From: Myxococcales bacterium
GTDB taxonomy: Bacteria > Myxococcota_A > Polyangia > Haliangiales > Haliangiaceae
Assembly: GCA_947483555.1 (NCBI GenBank)
Contig: CANKMW010000007.1
Coordinates: 83,515-147,514 of the forward strand
Length of the DNA stretch: 64,000 bases
Direction of reading: 5' to 3'
Each line of letters starts with the position of its first letter. Within the stretch, counting starts at the first letter, position 1. This document shows, piece by piece, positions 1 through 9,057 of this stretch. Made by a program: the position numbers and the translations under genes. Below the pieces are notes generated by a model. That model was given only the letters and a program-made list of their open reading frames with translations, was not told the origin of the DNA and searched no databases.

Positions 1-235
1 CAGCACACACACCCGGAGCCGAGCACGACGGTGTCACCGCGCACGTCGCGCACCAGGTGATGGTCGATCGCGATGGCGCCGAGCTCGTTGATGAGCACCG
101 CCGTGCGCGCCAGCTCCGGTCGCCGCACCAGGGCCGCCAGCAACGTGGTCTTGCCGGCGCCGAGGAAGCCGGTGAGCACCGTCACCGGGACCCCGACCGT
201 CACCGGGACCCCGACCGGGCCGTGGACCGGACCGG

Positions 236-239
<4 letters not shown>
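1..239 (-). CDS. CobW/G3E-family P-loop GTPase, N-terminal part (cut by window edge)
   Basis: The first 79 codons of a minus-strand gene whose 3' part lies outside the window. The reading frame shows a GFLGAGKTTLL P-loop at about residues 23-33, then LINELG and a GSGCVC motif. This is the order typical of CobW/G3E GTPases (COG0523), where the conserved Cys pair binds the metal handled by this metallochaperone family. The ATG (237-239) overlaps the helicase stop as ATGA, so the two genes form one operon and are probably translationally coupled. Unusually, the N-terminus before the P-loop carries a duplicated VGVPVT hexapeptide. The family call is firm; the metal or pathway cannot be told from this fragment. 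Confidence 0.85.
181..216. repeat. perfect 18-bp tandem duplication within the CobW-like gene
   Basis: GTCACCGGGACCCCGACC occurs twice without a break (181-198 and 199-216), adding six residues in frame ahead of the GTPase P-loop. It looks like a recent slippage event. It also keeps the first beta strand's hydrophobic pattern. Confidence 0.9.
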
Positions 240-2404
<2,165 letters not shown>

Positions 2405-2527
2405 CGCCGGACAGTGCCACGAGTATGCCGCCGCTGTCAGGCTCGGCCGAGGAGCTTCACGAGCAACTCTCGTCGGTGGCAAGGGTCAGCTTGCCCATCA
2501 GCGGAGGGGGCCCGACGGGGCCGTGAG

Positions 2528-3850
2528 TCAGAGGACGTCGTCGCCCGGCTGGAACACCGGGACCTGCGTCGTGCGCCACGCTCGGAGCTCCGCGTCGTCG
2601 ACCCACAGGAGTCCGTCGTCGGTCCACTCGCGAAACCGCGCGACCGATGCGCCGGGCACGCCCTCGCTGCGGCCCGAGGCGAGCTGGAAGTCCCATCCGT
2701 GATGCGGGCAGACCAGCCGATCCTCCTCGACGACGGCGTCGGTGAGGGGCGCGTTGCGATGGGGACAGCGTCCGTGGAGGACGTGGATCGTGTCGCCGAT
2801 CCGGACGGCGACCACCTCGACCTCGGCGGCGACGAATCGTCTCGGCACGCGCGGCTCGAGCTCGCTCACACGGGCCAGCGCCCAGCGGCCGTCGCGCTCG
2901 AACAGGGCCGGCTGCGGCGGTGAGGTGTCGGACGCGGGTGCCGGGCGGTGGGGGCAGCGGCCGGGCGACGCCACGACCCGCACCGCGTCGTCGAGCAGCA
3001 CCCTCGCGTAGCGCTCCTGGGCGGTGCGCGCGAGCTCCCGCAGGGTCCGCTCCACCTCCGGGATCCCGAGCCGCTGGGCCATCTTCATGTTGGTCTGGGC
3101 GATCCGCTCGAACAGCGGGTTGCGGCGCGGCCGCGCCAGGAAGGCCGCGACGTGATCCGGATCGACGTACTCGGTGTCGCCGGTTCGTCCTGCGTAGAGG
3201 CGCTCGATCGCGTCGAGTCGGACCCACTGGATGGTCGGATCCGGCGTGCGGCGAAACAGCGGGATCAGCGCGAACGGGTTGGTGGTCGTGTAGCGCAGCG
3301 CGGGGTGGAGCGGCGCGACCGCGAAAACGTCGTGCCCGCCACCGACCCCCGCGCGGAGCACCTCGTTGCCCGCGGCGGTCGCCTCGTGGCAGAACCGGAT
3401 CCACGCCTCGGCGGAGACCTCGATCATCGGCACGATGACCTGGATGACGAGCTTGCTCGGGTCGCGGGCCGCCTCGTGGATCCGCGCGAGGAACGGCGCG
3501 AAGTCGGCGGTGTCGGCGTAGTGCACGAGGCGCAGGGTCTGCGCACGCTGGCGGCCGCCGCGCGAGAACGGGCAGAACGAGTGCGGCTCGAGGAACGTGT
3601 CGAGGTAGCGGTCGTTGCTCTCGAGCACGGCGATCTCGAGCGCGCGCCGCGTCTCGGTGGGGATCGGCGGGAGCGCGTCGAACGGGAGCCTCGGCGGCGG
3701 ACATGGCGCGCGTGGGCGTCCGCGGCACGACATCGTGGCGAGGATCGCCCGCAGGCGCTGCAGCTCCGCCGTCGCGTCGTCCGGCACGTCGCCCGCGGCC
3801 GCGGCCACGAGAGCCCGAGGCGCCGACGGCGGATCTGACGGGTGGCTCAT
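2528..3850 (-). CDS. Rieske [2Fe-2S] protein with DUF1415-like N-terminal domain
   Basis: A 440-aa soluble protein. The C-terminal domain carries a complete Rieske cluster site: C362-x-H364 and C381-x-x-H384 (CPHRNAP and CPHHGW), typical of ferredoxin-type Rieske domains. The N-terminal about 250 residues contain FCPFSRGG followed by alternating beta/alpha segments; this recalls DUF1415 proteins (a short CPFA motif near the start), but that match is from memory and is weak. There is no catalytic iron domain of a ring-hydroxylating oxygenase, so it is more likely an electron carrier or redox-sensing fusion than an oxygenase. The start was placed at MSHPSD (3850). It is transcribed away from the cytochrome genes that begin 170 bases upstream and may serve the same redox context. 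Confidence 0.8.
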   Translation of the reverse strand: MSHPSDPPSAPRALVAAAAGDVPDDATAELQRLRAILATMSCRGRPRAPCPPPRLPFDALPPIPTETRRALEIAVLESNDRYLDTFLEPHSFCPFSRGGRQRAQTLRLVHYADTADFAPFLARIHEAARDPSKLVIQVIVPMIEVSAEAWIRFCHEATAAGNEVLRAGVGGGHDVFAVAPLHPALRYTTTNPFALIPLFRRTPDPTIQWVRLDAIERLYAGRTGDTEYVDPDHVAAFLARPRRNPLFERIAQTNMKMAQRLGIPEVERTLRELARTAQERYARVLLDDAVRVVASPGRCPHRPAPASDTSPPQPALFERDGRWALARVSELEPRVPRRFVAAEVEVVAVRIGDTIHVLHGRCPHRNAPLTDAVVEEDRLVCPHHGWDFQLASGRSEGVPGASVARFREWTDDGLLWVDDAELRAWRTTQVPVFQPGDDVL

Positions 3851-4020
3851 GGCCGCACGGTGCCATCGCCGGCTGCGCACCGCCCGAAGTTGGCGCGGTG
3901 CCCAACCGAACCATGACCGTGCGCCGACCGAAACGGTCCGCCCAGTTGACCGAGGTCAAGCCGCCTGGACCGCGGGGTGTTACCGCGTCGTCAGGTCCCG
4001 TCGTGCGATCCCCCGTCTCG

Positions 4021-6975
4021 ATGCTCGACGTGTCCTGGCGGTGGGCGCGCGGGTGGGTGTCCACGTTGAGCCGCCGGAGTGTCATCGCCATCCTGTGCGG
4101 GCTCGCCGCGCCAGCCTGCGGTTCGACGGCCACGCCGCGCGAGCGCTTCGAGGCCGAGGTCGTGCCGCTGCTCGAGCGCTACTGCGCCGCGGCCGCGTGC
4201 CATGGTGTCGCGCCTGACGCCGAGGCGCGCGGAGAGCGGGTCGACTGGACCCAGCTGCTGTTCCGGATCGACGGTGCGGGGCGCTTGACGGATCTCGACG
4301 CCGCGTACGCCGCGGCCCGACGCGCGATCAACACCCAGGAGCCGGCGTTCAGCAGCCTGCTCCGCAAGCCGCTGGGCGCCGCGCGTGGCGGGCTACCGCA
4401 CCTCGGTGGCGCGGTGTTCTTCGGCGATGACGATCCGGCGTACGTGCGCCTCCGCGCCTGGATCGAGGAGGAGGCCGGCGGCGGCGAGGACCCGGCGCCG
4501 CTGACCCCGCTCGAGCAGCAGTTCGCGGACACCGTGCAGGCCCTGCTCGCCGCCGGAACGTGCATGACGTCGCGCTGCCACGGCCCGACAGCCGGCGCCA
4601 CGCCGTACCGGCTCGACGTCGGCGTTGGTGGCGCCTTCTCGGTCGCCGCGACCCGTCACAACCACCTCCAGACGCTCGCGCTCGTCACGCTCGACGGCTA
4701 CCCGCTGCAGTCGCGGCTCATCCGCAAGGCGCAATCGCTCGGACCGGGCATCGTGCACAAGGCGCCGAGCTGGGCCGCGTTCGCGGGCCCGGCCGGCCGC
4801 GTCCCGACGATCACCGACTGGATCTGCGCCGAGCGGCTGGCGCGGACCGGCGCCGGCTGCGCGGCATCCACCGCCGCACCGATCTCGGCGTTCGTGTTCG
4901 TGCGCGGGCCGGTCGCAGCGCGCGCTGCGTTCGACCTCGACGACTTCACCCCGGGCAGCGACCTGTGGCTGGCCACCGTTGGCGATCGCGGCCTCGCGCC
5001 GGTCGCGCTCGAGGACCTCACCGCGGCGCTCCACCCCGGCAGGGCGGTCGACATCCGCGATCCCGCGGTGTCGCGCGATGGCCGGCGCGTGGTGTTCGCG
5101 ATGCGCACCGCCGTCGATCAGGGCCATCACCTGTGGGTCCTCGACCTGGCCACGCGCGCGGCGCGGCAGCTCACCGCCGGCAACGGCCCACTCCCTGGCG
5201 GCGGGATGGCGACGGACCGCGATCCGACCTGGGGGCCCGACGAGACCATCTGGTTCGCCTCCACCCGCGCCGGCGTGGTCGCCGACCAGGGGCGACTCCT
5301 CGACGCCGAGCTGTACTCGCTCGTCCTCGACACCGGCGCGGTCCGGCGCTGGACGTTCACGCCGCATGTCGAGCGCAAGCCGGGGTTCCTCGACCTCGGC
5401 GAGGAAGCCGGCGGCGAGGTCGCGTTCACGGCGCTGCGCGACGCCAGCCCGTCGACGGCGCGGGCACACACCTGCCGGTTCCCGCCCAGCATGCGGACCG
5501 AATACCACCCGCACTTCGGGCTCAGCCCGGCGGCGACCTACTTCGACGACCTCCGCGAGTTGCCCGACGGACGCTACGTCAGCGTGGTGGGTGACCTCCC
5601 GGCGGTCTGGTCGTCCGGCGGGCTCGCGGTGATCGACCGCAGCCTCGGCCCAGCGCTCGACGATCGCGGCGGCGCGGCGGAGCCGGCGCTCGAGCGCTAC
5701 GCGCCGTCGGTGGTGCGCTTGCCCGGCGACGGTGCGTACCGTGATCCCGCGCCACTCCCCGATGGGCGGATCCTGGTCGCCCACCAGCGGTCTCCGTTCG
5801 ATCCCGCCGATCCGACCGCCGTGTTCGCACCTCGCATCGAGGTGCTCGAGCTACGCGAGCGCGCCGACGGTGCGGGGCCGACCGTCGCGGGCGTCGAGGT
5901 CCTGCTCGAAGAGCCCGGCGTCGCGCTCACCGATCCCGAGCCGGTCTCGGTGCGCGGGCCGGTGCGCGTCGACGGTGTGACCTTGCCGCCGGCGGCCGGC
6001 ACCACGGCGGTGTTCCGTCACCAAGGGCTGCCGATGACCGACGCGCTGCTCGCCAACCTGTCGCCGTCCGGCGTGAAGCGACCGCGCACGGATCTTCGCG
6101 CGGTGCGGCTGATCGAGCACCTGCCGTTGACGCCGGCGCAGCGGCGCATCGTCCCTCCGGAGGACACCTGGTTCGGCGTGGCCGGCGCGACCTCGGTGGC
6201 GCTGGGGTCACGCGGCCCGGCCCGGGTGCTGGCCGAGCTGCCGCTGGAGGCCGACGGCAGCTTTCAGGCCCTCGTCCCGGTCGGCGTGCCGTTCCGGATC
6301 CAGGCGCTCGACGCCGCGGGCGTCGCGGTCGGCGCAGCGCACGATCGGTGGTTCTACGCGCTGCCCGGGCAGGTGCTGACGCAGGGCGTGTCAGCGGCGA
6401 TCGGCACGGCGCGCTACGGGGCGATGTGCGCCGGGTGCCATGGTGATCCCGAAGGCGTCGCAGGCCGGGCTCCGGCGATGGAGGAGCCCGACACCCTCAC
6501 CGGCGCCTCCCTCTCGCTGGCGCGGTTCGCGCGGCAGGATCCGCGGCGCCCGATCGAGCCCGCCGAGCTGGGCTGGCAGACCCGCCTCGCGATCGACTTT
6601 CGCCGCGACGTCCAGCCGATCCTCGACCGCCACTGCGTCGCGTGCCACACCGGCAAGGCGGCGGCCGCAGGCGTCGATCTGTCCGCAACGCCGACTCGCC
6701 ACTTCACGCGGGCGTACGAGCACCTGTTGCGGCCAGGGACCGGTTCGGGAGGCGGCCGTGCGTATGTCGATGACGTCGATGGCCGCGCCGATCGCAGCTA
6801 CCTGATCGAGCTCTTGACCGGAGTCGAGCGCGCCGCGCCGCGCGCGCTGCGGTCGCCGGGGATCGCCCATCCGGACGCGGGCGCCAGCGTCACCGACGAG
6901 GAGCGCCTGGTCCTGGTCCGCTGGATCGATCTAGGCGCGACCTTCGTCGGCGTGGTCCCCGACGGGGCGCCGTGA
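4021..6975 (+). CDS. large secreted multiheme c-type cytochrome with beta-propeller (HzsA-related-like)
   Basis: About 984 aa with an N-terminal hydrophobic segment ending in a lipobox-like APAC (C33). Four haem-c sites are visible: two atypical CX4CH motifs (C55-C60-H61; C181-C186-H187) and two classical CXXCH motifs near the C-terminus (C803-C806-H807; C872-C875-H876). Between them lie PD40/TolB-like propeller blades (for example DPAVSRDGRRVVFA around residue 345 and PTWGPDETIWFAST around 405). This arrangement resembles the HzsA-related proteins (hydrazine-synthase alpha-subunit fold) found in Myxococcota and Planctomycetota; no hydrazine metabolism is implied. It acts outside the cytoplasmic membrane. 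The start is uncertain: ATG 4021, or GTG/TTG up to 4066. The stop overlaps the next gene's GTG (GTGA). Confidence 0.75.
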   Translation: MLDVSWRWARGWVSTLSRRSVIAILCGLAAPACGSTATPRERFEAEVVPLLERYCAAAACHGVAPDAEARGERVDWTQLLFRIDGAGRLTDLDAAYAAARRAINTQEPAFSSLLRKPLGAARGGLPHLGGAVFFGDDDPAYVRLRAWIEEEAGGGEDPAPLTPLEQQFADTVQALLAAGTCMTSRCHGPTAGATPYRLDVGVGGAFSVAATRHNHLQTLALVTLDGYPLQSRLIRKAQSLGPGIVHKAPSWAAFAGPAGRVPTITDWICAERLARTGAGCAASTAAPISAFVFVRGPVAARAAFDLDDFTPGSDLWLATVGDRGLAPVALEDLTAALHPGRAVDIRDPAVSRDGRRVVFAMRTAVDQGHHLWVLDLATRAARQLTAGNGPLPGGGMATDRDPTWGPDETIWFASTRAGVVADQGRLLDAELYSLVLDTGAVRRWTFTPHVERKPGFLDLGEEAGGEVAFTALRDASPSTARAHTCRFPPSMRTEYHPHFGLSPAATYFDDLRELPDGRYVSVVGDLPAVWSSGGLAVIDRSLGPALDDRGGAAEPALERYAPSVVRLPGDGAYRDPAPLPDGRILVAHQRSPFDPADPTAVFAPRIEVLELRERADGAGPTVAGVEVLLEEPGVALTDPEPVSVRGPVRVDGVTLPPAAGTTAVFRHQGLPMTDALLANLSPSGVKRPRTDLRAVRLIEHLPLTPAQRRIVPPEDTWFGVAGATSVALGSRGPARVLAELPLEADGSFQALVPVGVPFRIQALDAAGVAVGAAHDRWFYALPGQVLTQGVSAAIGTARYGAMCAGCHGDPEGVAGRAPAMEEPDTLTGASLSLARFARQDPRRPIEPAELGWQTRLAIDFRRDVQPILDRHCVACHTGKAAAAGVDLSATPTRHFTRAYEHLLRPGTGSGGGRAYVDDVDGRADRSYLIELLTGVERAAPRALRSPGIAHPDAGASVTDEERLVLVRWIDLGATFVGVVPDGAP

Positions 6976-7424
6976 CGTCTCGGGCCAGCCTCGGCCTGCT
7001 CGCCGTTGCCGCCGGCGCCTGCGTCGTCGTCGAGCCCACGCCCGAGGTCTGGCCCGACTTCGGCGGGCTCGACGCGTTCGTCGCCGAGGCGCAGCCGGTG
7101 CTCGCCGGGCGCTGCGCCAACCCGAGCTGCCATGGCGACCCGGCCCGCCCGCTGGCGCTGTATGCCGTGCACCGCCACCGGCTGGACCCCGCCGACACCT
7201 ACCTCGACGCGCCGCTCGACGAGGCCGAGCTGGCGCACAACTTTCGCCAGACTGGCGCCTTCCTGCTCGAGGTCACCGCGGCCGAGGCCAGCTTGCTGCT
7301 CACCAAGCCGCTTTCGGTCGCGTCCGGCGGCTCGGGGCACACGTTCGGCGCGGTGTTCGCCGACACCGACGACGACGGCTATCGGACGCTGCGCGCCTGG
7401 GCCCGCGCGGCGCTCGCCCCGTGA
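6972..7424 (+). CDS. small monohaem lipoprotein with CX4CH motif
   Basis: A 150-aa protein starting at a GTG that overlaps the preceding cytochrome's stop, so the two are translationally coupled. The signal peptide ends in a lipobox-like AAGAC (C17). A single haem-like site, CANPSCHGD (C48, C53, H54), has four residues between the cysteines, matching the two atypical sites of the upstream protein. The rest shares the upstream protein's pattern of TKPL...GG..HTFGAVF, as in LRKPLGAARGGLPHLGGAVFF of the partner, which suggests both derive from one domain family. It probably forms an extracytoplasmic electron-transfer pair with the upstream cytochrome. Partner and electron acceptor are unknown. 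Confidence 0.75.
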   Translation: MTSRASLGLLAVAAGACVVVEPTPEVWPDFGGLDAFVAEAQPVLAGRCANPSCHGDPARPLALYAVHRHRLDPADTYLDAPLDEAELAHNFRQTGAFLLEVTAAEASLLLTKPLSVASGGSGHTFGAVFADTDDDGYRTLRAWARAALAP

Positions 7425-8219
7425 CGCCGTCCGCGCTGCGGTCGACCAGGACCTCAGTCGCGGTTGAATCCGTCCCGTCATCGAGCGAACCCCGCCGTCA
7501 CCGCGAACGAGCGCACCACGCCGTCGCCATCGGGCAGCCGCGGCTCGTGGCCCGGCAGCAGCGCGGCCGCGCCGACCGACGAGCGCTCGACGAACAGCTG
7601 CCAGCGCAGGCCGGCCGGCATCAGCGTGACGCGCTCGGGCAGCCCGCGAGCGCCGCGACCGGCGGGAACTCCAGCGTCACCCGATCGGTGCGGCAGCCAA
7701 TCGCTGGTGGCGAGCAGCGCGTGGACGGGCGCGACCGCGATGCGAGCCCAGCCGCGCCTCGACGAGACCATCGAGGAGGCGCTGCGCACCATGGACAAGG
7801 CCGAGTTCGAGCACGTGCTGCGCGGGGTCTTCGAGGAGGACGAGTGGATCCTGATCACCCTGGGCGGCGTGCTCGGCGGCGGCATCGGCCTGGCGCAGTC
7901 GGCGATCGTGCTGGCGCTCGAGCGCGCCTGATCTCAGCGCGACGCGGCGGCGGCGGCCTCCGCGCACGCCCACCGGGTCGGTGATCGGCAACGCGCTCCG
8001 GCTGCGCCGCGCCGAGGTGTAGGGAGTGCGCTCGGTCGTGGCCTCCTTCTCCTGCCGGCATGGAGCGCCTGAGCCTCCACCGCCTGCTCAAGCGCTACGG
8101 CGTCCCCTCCTGCCCTTCACGCCGGCGCGCGTGCTGGCCGCGCTGCGGGCCAGGTAGCCCGGTCGGCTACTCTGACGCCCGTCAAGTTGTCCCTCGGCCG
8201 GGCCTGCGATGCTCTGACG
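7425..8219. other. gene-poor region with coding remnants
   Basis: No intact gene is supported here. On plus, 7740-7931 carries a DUF445 C-terminal remnant (separate entry). On minus, 7478-7735 reads as about 85 residues of protein-like sequence ending in SFAVTAGFAR, possibly the C-terminus of a lost gene. Near 8060-8155 a plus-strand stretch reads like another C-terminus, with RLLKRYG in one frame and LLPFTPARVLAALRAR in the next, which would need a frameshift. Together with 8220-9040 this looks like a graveyard of truncated genes. Confidence 0.5.
7740..7931 (+). pseudogene. DUF445-like membrane protein, C-terminal remnant
   Basis: About 63 residues. The part around EFEHVLRGVFEEDEW followed by a Gly-rich hydrophobic segment (LGGVLGGGIGLAQ) matches the characteristic end of DUF445 membrane proteins, as far as I recall that family. 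The several hundred residues that should precede it are absent, and upstream sequence in this frame is not protein-like. I read it as the surviving tail of a deleted gene. An ATG happens to lie at 7740, so a short peptide could still be made. Confidence 0.5.
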
Positions 8220-8555
8220 ATGGCCCACCTCGTCGAAGACCGCGGCCGTCTCGTCACGCTGGGCCTGGCAGGGGTGGTCGCCGCGCTGGCGGCCTGCAGC
8301 GATCCGCCGCCACGCCGGACCTACTACACCCGGCACATCGAGCCGATCTTGATCAACTCGTGCGCCGGCAACACGTCGGGGTGTCACCGCACCAACGACG
8401 AGGATCCGTACGGTCACGCCGGCGGCAACTTCGACGTCACCAGCTTCGAGAACGTCCAGAAGCGGCGCGACGTGCTGGTCGCGTTCGGCTCCTACTCGCT
8501 GCCGCTCTTGCTCACCGCCGGCAAGAGCGTCCTGGAAAAGTACCGCGAGCCGAGC
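8220..8555 (+). pseudogene. haem-type lipoprotein, N-terminal fragment (disrupted)
   Basis: Starts with a signal peptide and lipobox (ALAAC, C26), then YYTRHIEPILINSC and a CX6CH motif (CAGNTSGCH). This resembles the N-terminal parts of the two upstream cytochrome lipoproteins, where such a cysteine pair precedes a haem His. Sequence quality stops at about KSVLEKYREP (near 8553). Exactly there the minus strand begins to read as an IS91-like transposase, and the frame continues only as Arg/Pro-rich junk to 8702. I interpret this as a cytochrome gene truncated by an IS91-type event. Confidence 0.65.
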
Positions 8556-8669
8556 CCGCTGCCAGCGGAAGAACGCGCGCACGAAGCAGGTCAGCGCCGC
8601 CGACAGGAGCCGCCGGTCACGCGCCAGGACGGCGCGCGGTCGCCACGGCACCGACAGGGTCCACTGCCT
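8556..8669 (-). mobile_element. IS91-family transposase fragment
   Basis: Thirty-eight minus-strand codons read RQWTLSVPWRPR...LLSAALTCFVRAFFRWQR. This corresponds to the N-terminal region of IS91/IS801-type Y2 transposases just after the zinc-binding motif (family pattern RQWVLSLP..LR..LA.D......V...F......). Neither the zinc-finger cysteines nor the catalytic tyrosines are present, so this is a remnant of about 115 bp. It sits exactly at the junction between a plus-strand cytochrome N-terminus and a minus-strand cytochrome fragment. Confidence 0.6.
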
Positions 8670-8677
8670 GTCCCCGA

Positions 8678-9040
8678 TCAGGGGCCGACGCGGATGAGCT
8701 GATCGCGAGAGAGGGAGCGGGAGGCGCTGGTGAGGGCGTCGGTGGCGACGGAGACGTCGAGCTCGCTGCCGGAGACGGAGCCGTGGCAACTGCCGCAGAC
8801 GGCGTCGAAGAGCTCTTCGACGATGCCCATGCTGATGATCTCGCCGGGGGCGTTCTGGTGCTCTTCGCCCATGGTGACGATCGGGTTGCCGGCGGCGTCC
8901 TGGAGCTCGACCACGACGCCGGCGCCGGCGGGCACGTTGACGCGCACCGAGCCATCGGCGGCGAGGGCGGCGGTCCCGACCAGCGACCGGTTCCCACGGA
9001 CGGCCACCTGCGGCAACCGCGCCCGACACCCCGGATCGCG
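8678..9040 (-). pseudogene. inverted fragment of an HzsA-like cytochrome gene
   Basis: On minus, about 115 residues include VRVNVPAGAGVVVELQDAAG, a classical haem motif CGSCHG and SVATDALTSASRSLS before a stop at 8678-8680. This lines up with the C-terminal part of the large cytochrome at 4021-6975 (its VPFRIQALDAAG, CAGCHGD and TLTGASLSLARF), in the same order and spacing. There is no start, signal peptide or first half. With the IS91 piece directly behind it, I read it as a part of a related gene that was inverted and truncated. Confidence 0.65.
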
Positions 9041-9044
9041 GGCG

Positions 9045-9050
9045 TATGCT
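9045..9050 (+). promoter_or_regulatory. -10-like TATGCT, 7 nt before the M16 start
   Basis: TATGCT is followed by seven bases and then ATG 9058. This favours 9058 over the upstream ATG at 9046, which lies inside the hexamer, and suggests a leaderless or nearly leaderless mRNA. Confidence 0.5.
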
Positions 9051-9057
9051 GCCGCGG

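Noticed and set aside
4021..6975. Hydrazine synthesis (anammox-type) function
   Set aside because: Only the general fold and haem placement resemble HzsA. No other anammox gene is present, and the family is broad.
8556..8669. Intact IS91 element
   Set aside because: Only about 38 codons are left. No zinc finger, catalytic tyrosines or element ends.
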